Program-made: the position numbers and the translations under genes
Notes under the pieces: model-generated
The model's database searches: none
What the model saw: the letters and a program-made list of their open reading frames with translations, nothing else
Told to the model about the DNA's origin: nothing
From: Ornithodoros turicata
Taxonomy: Eukaryota; Arthropoda; Arachnida; Ixodida; Argasidae
DNA length: 64,000 nucleotides
Reading direction: 5' to 3'
Assembly (NCBI RefSeq): GCF_037126465.1
Contig: NC_088202.1
Span: 87,090,160-87,154,159, forward strand
Shown: in pieces, positions 57,180 through 64,000 of the stretch
How positions within the stretch are numbered: the first letter of the stretch is position 1
Layout: every line of letters starts with the position of its first letter

Positions 57180-57677
57180 TCATTGACAAAGCGAGAATAG
57201 TTTGTGGGGAGCTATATAGAATAAAGGACACCACACTTTTTTTAAAGCAACAAACAACTTTTCTAGCATCTTTATTGATTTTAGGTCATTAGCGGCAAGA
57301 TTATTGGAAAACAGGGGTACAATGCTCTTCAGTGATTTCCCTTTCGCCAACAATGTCGCCAGGATACAACAATACACACCACACATTGGAGAATACAGGC
57401 TCTGAATACAGACATCATTATATTCATTGACGATGAGACGTTTCAGCTTGAGTTCGATGGGCGGCAACCCGAAGGAATCAAAGTAAATAAGTTTATCCTT
57501 CATTTTCGTGTAGAGAATCCAGTGCTCTCCAGCTTGCTGTCGTCGACCGGTGTTGACCACGATTATTCCCGGTCTATCCAGCGCGGGCAGACGGTCGTCT
57601 CGAGTGAATACACCATGGTTGAGTGCCAAAGTCCAGTCGTTGTATTTTAAAAGTCTCTCTATGTCTTACTCGAACAT
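57180..57677 (-). pseudogene. PRO: Adenain-like cysteine protease of the Polinton
   Basis: An ATG at 57677, 7 bp after the capsid gene stop, begins the reading frame, but codon 4 is TAA (57666-57668). From there the frame is open to 57180. Counting from 57629, the catalytic set of adenovirus-type maturation proteases is seen: His in GEHWILY (36), Asp in YFDSFG (51), Gln-76, and Cys in SPMCGVYC (83). In Polintons this enzyme is thought to mature capsid proteins. The domain is otherwise complete (about 150 residues). An internal start after the stop would leave the core intact but is speculative. Confidence 0.85.
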
Positions 57678-57683
57678 TGCGCG

Positions 57684-58968
57684 CTAATCCAGTGTCACGC
57701 TCCTGTTTTTATCCACGGACATGATTCTCACTCTCTCGGACAGTATCAATACGGTCGTGGGTTCGGTCAAGGCGCGTCAGAACTTGAGTTGCAGACAAAC
57801 GTTTCCACACCTGATTGGTGACTGACAGGTGAACAGAGGATTGATCGGGATCCAGGTCGGAGTAGAGTAGGAACTTGTTTCCAATGTATTGGTCGTATTC
57901 ATAGGAGACAGTTGTTCGAAGAGGTTGAAATAGCTTCGGTCGTTCAGAGTATTGTTGAAGTCGAACTTGTCGATTCGCTGCGTCCCGTTCACATTGCGTC
58001 CCGTTGAGCGTCGCCGATTCAATGTCGCAGTTCACAAATCGGTCGCGATTGAATGCTCCCTGGTAGACTAGGGTGGGCACGAATGCAACCACCACCTTAG
58101 ATGGTATCTTCTCTGGAAATAAATCTTCCAGGCATGCATTCAGGCTGCCAACTGGTAGCGAACGAATACGTGATTCGCTTCCGGCCAGTGTGTAGAGAAG
58201 AGCCTTGCGCTGCTGCAACTCGGTTTCGTGCCCGAGGAATAGTCTGGGAGACAGTGTGATTTGCTTTATGTAAAAGGCGGCACTCATGATTTCCACCTTA
58301 TGCGTGTGCTGCTCTTGATGGGCCTTCATAATTCTGAATTCATCAGAGCCTTGATAAAAAACAAGCCAAATTTCCACTCCCGGTATGAGTGCTGAGGCTG
58401 CAGGAAGATGTCCAAGTTGATCTTGGAAACCAGGTCGATGGTCTTAACGTCCCGTGTGATGTTGTATCGTTCGGCCGGTCCACGAGCGCGAATGTTGTTT
58501 TTCGATTGACGTGCTTCTTCATGCGTGTACAGACCCGCTTTATGCGCGGTATTTTGCTCCATGGTGCTGGCATGAAGCAAATATCCAGATAGCTTTTGCA
58601 GCTATACAAATTATTATTCGTAATCATGGTCTGATTCAAGAAAAATGACTACGTTCTTGAAAAGCGAGCTGGAGAATGCCGTTCATGGGGTAGACTTTGT
58701 CGTACGTCGTCCTATCGCCCGCCTTTGTTTCGGGTAGGAAACCATCGTCACGTACGATGCGGACTTTTGTCACTATGTACGCGGGGTTCAAATCGAGATA
58801 GTGATGCCCCAAATGAGAGCGTTGGAATTCTATGACAGAGGATATGTCAGCGACCGGGTAGAATACCTCGTATTCCCCCTTCAGTATATGCCATTGCGTT
58901 CCCGGCATGGAAAATAATTGTGTTTCCTACTTGTCCAACAGAGGATATACGATATTAATCGTGTCCAT
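57684..58968 (-). pseudogene. MCP: Polinton major capsid protein (double jelly-roll)
   Basis: The gene is read on the minus strand in at least four pieces. The N-terminal piece (58968-58640) has MPGTQWHILKGEYEV, VIEFQRSHLGHHYLDLN and YIVTKVRIVRDDG, matching the start of Polinton major capsid proteins. The middle piece (58580-58326) has YTHEEARQSKNNIRARGPAE. The longest piece (58377-57709, 222 codons) has SPRLFLGHE, LPVGSLNACLEDLFPEKIPS, VYQGAFNRDRF and LYSDLDPDQS. A final frame change near 57775 gives the C-terminal VDKNRSVTLD ending at TAG 57684-57686. An in-frame TAG also interrupts the first piece. Total span is about 430 codons, shorter than typical (over 500). The identification rests on the order of family motifs. 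Confidence 0.8.
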
Positions 58969-58989
58969 CTCACAACTAAATTGTTGCCG

Positions 58990-59304
58990 CGCACCCGGCG
59001 TGATTTATGCTGTCGAAGACGCCTGGTGTTCTCCTCTTTCTTTGTCCGGCCACTCTGAGATCTCAGAGAATTTCTTGGCCGATCCTTTCAGTGCTCTTCA
59101 GAAAGAATCTCCCTCCGACAAATTTTTGGCCACGCGTTTAGCTGCGGCGACAGACGTTTTTTTTATGTACGGCGATACGCATTTAAACAGTGGAATAGTG
59201 AAACGCCCGAGCTGAGAAAAGAAATTGCCTCCTCTCTGGTACAGGTGCGACCTGTATACCGTCGGAACACCAAATGTGTAGATTGGTACCGCTTTAGTGT
59301 ACAT
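58990..59304 (-). pseudogene. Small Gly-rich Polinton virion protein
   Basis: The 68-codon frame 59304-59098 carries YQRGGNFFSQLGRF followed by a basic, amphipathic stretch (KKTSVAAAKRVAKNL). It sits between penton-like and major capsid genes, where Polintons encode a small protein with a GG-FF-G type start and alanine/lysine helix. A frameshift moves the rest (DDLRVAGQRKRR-like) to another frame down to about 58990. Its role in virions is only inferred from position and composition. Confidence 0.55.
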
Positions 59305-59330
59305 GTTTAAAGTCCAGCGTCGGCATCGAT

Positions 59331-60537
59331 CTACCGCGATTTTGTAACGGTAGCTTGTGACCCGTGTCGCGACCCGCGGATAGAGACGGTGATTGCGGAA
59401 ATTTCACGTTGCACTAACTTACAGTACTGAACAGAAAGAAAGCTGAAACTCAGTTGGTCTTTCATTCTACGCAAACGAATGGAATTAATTTCAGTATCGG
59501 ATGACGCCCATGTCACACTACGGAGGGCGTTACGAGATCCGTGTATAACATAATACAGTTAATGGGAAGATCTATGGTCACTTCATGGACGCCCGTATCA
59601 TTTTCGGTAAATACGGTTTTTGCACCGAAACCCAGTAGGTAGATGAAGAAACCGGATAACGTAAGCGACACGTTTTCTTGCAAGCTCAGCGAGCACCTCC
59701 TCGCCCATGCATCGTACGCGATGGAAGCCTCGGGTTGCAGACACTCATTGACGGCGTTGACGAGAGCTTCGGGTGTTTCGTAGTAATTTGGTGGTAGTGA
59801 AATGCGCCGAGTTCCCGTCTCTCGAGTGTTTATGTGAATGCGGTACGTCTTCACTATGGGAGTACACGTGATGCGCTTTCAGGATCCTTCAATGTGGGTG
59901 TGCTTCACCTGAATGAGGTCCAGGAACTCGGTTGACAAGTTGAAGTTCGCTGGGGGATTGAGTGAGTAAGTGTTGTCTAGCTTGTCTGTTGAAAGCTTGA
60001 TTCTGTATCGTTCACAGCTCTGAAGAATTTCTTGGATGTGTCAGTAATTAGCGATCGGGGTTCAAAAAAGAAAATCGTTATTGATTAGTATCACTCAGCG
60101 ATAGCGGATATTAACAGCTCTTTCCTGCGCAAGGGTCGCACGTTTGGAACCGTGCGTACTCTGCCGCCCTCCAGATTTTCTCCATCAATGTCAGCGATTC
60201 CAAAAGCGAGATGCAGCTGTCTGTTGATTAGCTTAAACACGTAGGTAGCTTAAACACGTAGTATTATTCATCCTAAGTCCACTCTATCCTGTATTCGGGG
60301 AATATTTTATTCAATAGTGTGTCTGTATCTTCAAACGTGAGCTGCTTTGTTATCCGGTTTGGTTCACGTTCAGGAAGCTGTTGGGAATGAAAAATCCCTC
60401 CAGACCGACAAGTACGAATCATTCAGGTGTAGCGGCTTATCTAACGCGATCGTGAAGCCGTTCAGCATGTTGGACGGGTGCAGGTCCATGCTGGCATTCG
60501 AGAGCAGATACATGTAAAATTCATTTTCTGACATCGC
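59331..60537 (-). pseudogene. Polinton penton-like minor capsid protein
   Basis: It beg­ins at MSENEFYMYLLSNASMD near 60537, matching the start of Polinton minor capsid proteins (FYVTLPSNAS.D.FP.N). It then runs PSNMLNGFTIALDKPLHL before a frameshift near 60400. Further pieces are scattered: FIPNSF near 60385, NFNLSTEFLDL near 59930, and the C-terminal half in 59854-59513 (SLPPNYYETPEALVNAVNE, LGFGAKTVF, CIMLYTDLV). A last piece lies in 59516-59331 (FLSVQYCKLVQREISAITV). Several stops separate them. Family proteins form the capsid vertices by a single jelly roll. Length and order fit the family. Confidence 0.7.
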
Positions 60538-60539
60538 TG

Positions 60540-61780
60540 GCAGGCACCCAAGCTGCAATTCCTGCTTGTACAATGATCCCAGTATTTCTTTTCCCATCGA
60601 ATCTTTCATGTACACTATGGGGGACTTGGTGCTTCTCGTTCGCGATACCTCGAACACTTCGGCCGTCCACCTTTGATCGTAGCCTTTGGCGAACACGCCG
60701 CGATTTAATGCGAGCCTCACCTGGTCCCCTACTTTATATTTGCCCTCGCGCGGTGTCATCTTACGGTTCAATCTATTGAACAGGGCTCCTTTATTCCCGG
60801 CATTCACGTTTTTCCGCTTTGCGCCCGTGACGGAATATACCGAGTCGTTATAGTCGGCCACTATCTTCGGTAGCACGTTCATATAATTAAACTTCCCCGT
60901 ACTAGTGAAATGTCTGGCTATTATTTCTCTAATTGTTCTTTGTACGCGTTCACAGGAGGCTGCTTTCATGCCTGTCTGTGTTGTATAGTGATTTAGTAGT
61001 GACTGAAAATACTGATGAACGGGGGAACCCCACAATTCGCTTCCGCGATCGGTGAGGAGATTCTTCGGAATTCCATGGTGGAAAACTCGATGGAAAGCTT
61101 TGTTTACGTCTTGCTGCGCTTTGTGCGAATGAGGACCATGTACCTCGATAGCGTATCTCGACCGTTAAGATGTACTTGTAGCCCTTGTTAAATTTCTGAT
61201 ATTTACGCATATCCAGGAGGTCCGCCTGAAACCAAGCCCTCACGTGAGTTGCGATGATAGAGCGCCGCGTAAATTTTTTCTTCACCTGCTTGTGAAGGGT
61301 GTAAGCATATTCTTTTTTCAGCTGTTCGATGGCTTCTCTGCACGTGAGCTTGTGGTAACGTCGGTACCGATCCACTCCACGTACCTAACCCTTTCTCCTT
61401 GATCTTTCTACAGGGCCCCATATTTGCTCCATCGAGCAATTGGGGGTATTTTCAGAGCGCTCATAATTTTCGACACTTTGTTATACCAGCGCGCTACGAC
61501 GTGCTAAGTAGCTCACGAGAGCCACAATGTTTGAGCGGTTGATTCGCTTCCCTCTATATACTAGTACATTATCCGCCTGCCAGGTGAAAACTTTCTTCAA
61601 TTCTTTTAGCACAGATTTCGCGTGTGCTTTATCAACGCCGGAGGGTAGAAGATTAAAATTGAATCGGTTGGGTTCCGGTTCTGGTTTCATATTGGGTTCC
61701 GAATTGACGGATTCCAGAGGAGGAGGATGATAGTGCGCGCGCTTGAGCAAGTAAAAGAGGGCTTCCAGTATCTTACCCAC
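60540..61780 (-). pseudogene. INT: Polinton integrase (retroviral-type, with C-terminal chromo-like module)
   Basis: The reading begins in 61780-61481 (VLVYRGKRINRSNIVALVSY, an N-terminal part found in Polinton integrases). It continues in 61375-60950 with AYTLHKQVKKKFTRR and FQADLLDMRKY (first catalytic Asp), then passes a frameshift near 61130. The frame 61035-60370 carries MWGSPVHQY after an LTDRGSE box (second Asp), KAASCERVQRTIRE (catalytic Glu), and a C-terminal module (KYKVGDQVRLALNRGVFAKG, then QRWTAEVFEVSRT). All three acidic residues are still readable, but frameshifts break the gene at least twice. The last frame runs on without a stop into the penton-like gene. Confidence 0.85.
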
Positions 61781-61844
61781 TTTTATATCGTCCTAATCGT
61801 TAGATTTCAGAACTTCACCTATTTCTATTCTATGAGCCATGACT

Positions 61845-62250
61845 GATGGCTTTGGATATCGCTCGCCCCGCGACTCCCGCCACGAAACTTGAGAGCCCTG
61901 AGAGGAGCAGTGGAAGTATGGGAATGAGACCACCTCGTTGTCCCCTAATATATTACTTCAACCGCTGGAGGCACTTATGAAGTGACTTGTACGCGAGGAA
62001 GCGGATGATTTTTTGTGCTTTTTCAAGTTTTTATAAAGTTCAGTCGAAAGAGGGATATTTCCGCGTAGAATATTCGGACAGATTTCGGAAAAGATTCGAA
62101 TGTTGTCGCAGCTGAGCTCTTTAAATACTCTGCACGGTGCGCCGGTTTGCTGGTGGCCAATACTTTAAGGAGCGTGAGATGTCTTCTAAGATTGGTCATT
62201 TCGCGGGTGTAAACAGGAACTGCCGCTCGTGCGGTAAAATACCCGTTCAC
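61845..62250 (-). pseudogene. Small conserved Polinton protein with Gly-rich hydrophobic end
   Basis: The first half (62250-62023) has EMTNLRRHLTLLKVLATSKP. After a frameshift near 62040 the other half reads LEKAQKIIRFLAYKS, then GGLIPILPLLLSGLSSF. This two-part layout (helical L..HL.LLK.L, then a K-rich helix, then GGFLP.LLP.L) is typical of a small ORF that accompanies the ATPase in animal Polintons. Its function is unknown. It lies directly downstream of the ATPase on the minus strand. Confidence 0.6.
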
Positions 62251-62259
62251 AGGCTACGG

Positions 62260-62816
62260 GACTGGGGTGTTTGCGAGTGAAGATCTACAACTAAATAACC
62301 CTGTGCGTCTTCCGTCGCCTGGTTATATGCATCGAGGAAATAGGATAGCCGCTGTTTCCTGAATGCTTATACTTGACGTCCGAAGGTTTCGATCTGTTGT
62401 ACGCACCGAGCGTTCCGGAACAATACAATATAACTAGCGTTCAGGGATATCATTCGAAAAGCGGCATTGTGGTAGAACAAGGCTTGCATGATCAGGACCA
62501 CGGACGCATTCTTATGGTGGCTAATATGCACAAACAGTGACTCTACTTCTGATAGAACCCTCTTTTCTGTAATTTGATCGTCAATAACTATGAGGGTGGG
62601 ATATTGTTCATCCCAATCTGTGGGTATCCTGTCCATATATTCCACGCCATTGACATCCTTTTCCCATCCAGCTGCACACTTCCGTATGTGGATTATCTTC
62701 TGCGGTGGAATGCTAAACAATTCGCGGTGTCTCATTATATTCTGTGTGAGCACTGTCTTGCCACATGACGCGCCGGAGATGAGAATTCGAGCGAGGCGCT
62801 GGAACTGCATGCACAT
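62260..62816 (-). pseudogene. ATP: Polinton packaging ATPase (FtsK/HerA type)
   Basis: From 62816 an open frame of 149 codons has Walker A GASCGKT (residues 15-21) and Walker B LIVIDD (75-80). It also has SHHKNASVVLIMQALFYH (about 95-113), all in the order of viral genome-packaging ATPases. An in-frame TAA at 62364-62366 stops it. Beyond this the same frame continues to show family-like residues (FLDAYNQAT, GYLVVDLH) down to about 62268. The gene is thus inactivated by one nonsense change, not by deletion. Family length is about 230 residues including that tail. Confidence 0.85.
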
Positions 62817-62829
62817 CGTGGAATAACTT

Positions 62830-63230
62830 GAGGAGACTGTGCAGCGAGGTGTGATGCAACTTTATTTCCATCCAATGACGTCATAGCTCTTAGCGCGATT
62901 GATGATCGTCTCCAGGACTCTTATTTCTTCCTGACATATTTCCTGAAGCTTGTGCGGTGATTGCTCCCTGTAAGGCGATAGGTACTCGTCCAAAACTTCG
63001 CGTCCATGATGTGCTGCAACTTGTATGTAGTGTAACAGGAGCGCGATATGTGGAACACATCTCGACGAAGTTCTCTCGCTCACGTGGAGTGTCGAAGTGG
63101 AACCACGTGGAGTCGATGCACCTGAGTTGCGCCATCTGGCGGCACTCTAACGAGGTGCGTTTGGATATCTGAGATGGAGCCACGGTGGAGCCAATTGGGT
63201 TAGAACCACCTGAAGCCACTGCCGAGCAAC
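62830..63230 (-). pseudogene. Unassigned Polinton ORF upstream of the ATPase
   Basis: Two overlapping frames (63219-62890 and 63083-62862) seem to be one protein with a frameshift near 63040. The first half includes MAQLRCIDSTWFHFDTPRE and the second HALLLHYIQVAAHHG-like sequence plus a basic-acidic helix ending SYDVIGWK. I do not recognise a family. Its position between right inverted repeat and ATPase suggests an element-specific gene. Confidence 0.35.
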
Positions 63231-63310
63231 CTGCGAACCATCTGGCGGGGTCTACGTTGGGCCAGATTGCTAGTGAAGACTATGTTCAGTAGGCTTAGAA
63301 TGAAGTCTGC

Positions 63311-63766
63311 CAATCAGCGGGCTTGGAATCAGGAGCAGAGCTATGCCAGCCAAATAGTGATCGGTAGGCGTAGAACGGGCCACTCAACGTGTAGGGCCAA
63401 TCGGTAGGCTTAGAATGGGGACGGAGATGGGTTCGACCAATCAGCGGGCGGAGCCGGCTAATTTGCATAAAGGGGCAGAGCTATGGTAACCAATCAGCGA
63501 TCAACAGGCTTAGCATGCTGCAATCAACGAGCAGTGGTCAGAGCCAAGCAAACTAATTAGCATAAAGGGGTGGAGCTACGGTCAACCAATCAGTGATCAG
63601 TAAGCTTAGCATGGGCCAATCAACCTGAAGTGGGCGGAGCTAAGGGTGACCAATCAGATGGCTTAGAACTGGATTGTGTTGGATTAGAACTGGATTTTGG
63701 CTTAGAATCGGATTAGAATGGGCTTCTGTTGGATTAGAAAACACTTTTGGCTATAGGCGTACTACT
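63311..63766. repeat. Polinton right terminal inverted repeat
   Basis: The inverse of 55774-56327 minus about 100 bp, clearly diverged at scattered positions. It carries seven CCAAT motifs and several GGGCGGAGC-type words by my count. It ends TACTACT and is followed by AACGTA. Confidence 0.9.
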
Positions 63767-63772
63767 AACGTA

Positions 63773-64000
63773 CGCATGCTCGGTAACCACCGAGCTACTT
63801 GGTTTCGCTATAGCAGCGGGAGTTATTTTTTTAATATGTGAAAGTCGCAACAGATCGCGAAACTGGCTGGTTTTTGAGCCCCTCTCCTACATGACCGATT
63901 CATCGCACAAATGCGAGATAAACACAGGTGTCTTCGCCATTCAAAGCTCTTTATAGAGGTGTCAATTTCGTTTCTTTTGTCTGCACACAAGTAATTTTGT
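63773..64000. other. Right flank of the Polinton
   Basis: 228 bases without recognised features. The plus-strand frame 63747-63956 starts inside the Polinton end and is considered spurious. Confidence 0.4.

Larger units (their letters stand above)
55774..63766 (-). mobile_element. Polinton/Maverick element, internally deleted, 8.0 kb
   Basis: The 6 bp AACGTA lies on both sides (55768-55773 and 63767-63772). The element starts AGTAGTA and ends with its inverse TACTACT, with long inverted repeats of about 554 and 456 bp. Six-base duplications and AG...CT ends are the Polinton signature. On the minus strand, in order, I recognise ATPase, a small conserved protein, integrase, penton-like minor capsid protein, a small Gly-rich protein, major capsid protein, adenain-like protease and a fragment of protein-primed family B DNA polymerase. 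Complete Polintons are usually 15-20 kb, so about half is missing, including most of the polymerase gene. Stops and frameshifts in most genes show that it is a fossil. Confidence 0.93.

Noticed and set aside
55774..63766. An intact, replication-competent virus or Polinton
   Set aside because: Most of polB is missing, and the ATPase, protease, integrase and capsid genes carry stops or frameshifts.

Overview
The window looks like a stretch of arthropod nuclear genome, most likely from a chelicerate such as a tick. This is an inference from four things: an exon pair that spells an arthropod CCHamide neuropeptide, GT-AG introns of kilobase size, a tRNA-derived SINE, and very dense nested transposons (LINEs, Ty3, mariner, hAT, TTAA elements, a Polinton). 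Nothing prokaryotic is present.

Three host-type genes can be pieced together from splice sites. (1) 1792-4610 (+) holds the core and C-terminal exons of a CCHamide precursor: the peptide is split by a 2.6 kb intron, joins exactly in phase as SCKLYGHSCLG/GHGKR, and is followed by a poly(A) signal. (2) 15832-22310 (+) is a two-exon BED zinc-finger/coiled-coil protein whose 5.7 kb intron is packed with transposon debris. (3) 51828-53186 (-) is a five-exon HARBI1-like gene (PIF/Harbinger nuclease family), perfectly in phase but ending before the second catalytic residue.

Region 5-15 kb: LINE fragments (RNase H/zinc-finger and RT relics), an imperfect foldback interrupted by a LINE with clean target-site duplications (TSDs), and a 766 bp TRIM retroelement with apparently identical 171 bp LTRs. 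Region 15.8-23 kb: the BED gene, an AAAT-tailed LINE, two transposase fragments, and a Tc1-like relic. Region 25-29 kb: MITEs, otherwise little. Region 28.9-37 kb: a young Ty3/gypsy element (29216-34792, LTRs about 98.7% identical) inserted head-on into an older Ty3 relic that also holds LINE insertions. Region 37-45.6 kb: a LINE whose ORF is split by two TTAA-duplicating DNA elements, with further LINE copies piled on both strands. Region 46-51 kb: a SINE, an 896 bp foldback, a 2.3 kb TIR element of unknown type, and a MITE. Region 53.7-55.2 kb: a hAT-like element nested in a TA-duplicating MITE.

The right end is an 8.0 kb Polinton/Maverick (55774-63766) with 6 bp TSDs and long CCAAT-box-rich terminal inverted repeats. 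It retains recognisable packaging ATPase, integrase, penton-like and major capsid proteins, and an adenain-like protease, all on the minus strand. Most of its family B DNA polymerase gene is gone, and most ORFs carry frameshifts or stops.

A recurring theme is tiny LINE insertions consisting of little more than the 3' tail (27-62 bp) between 7-14 bp target duplications.
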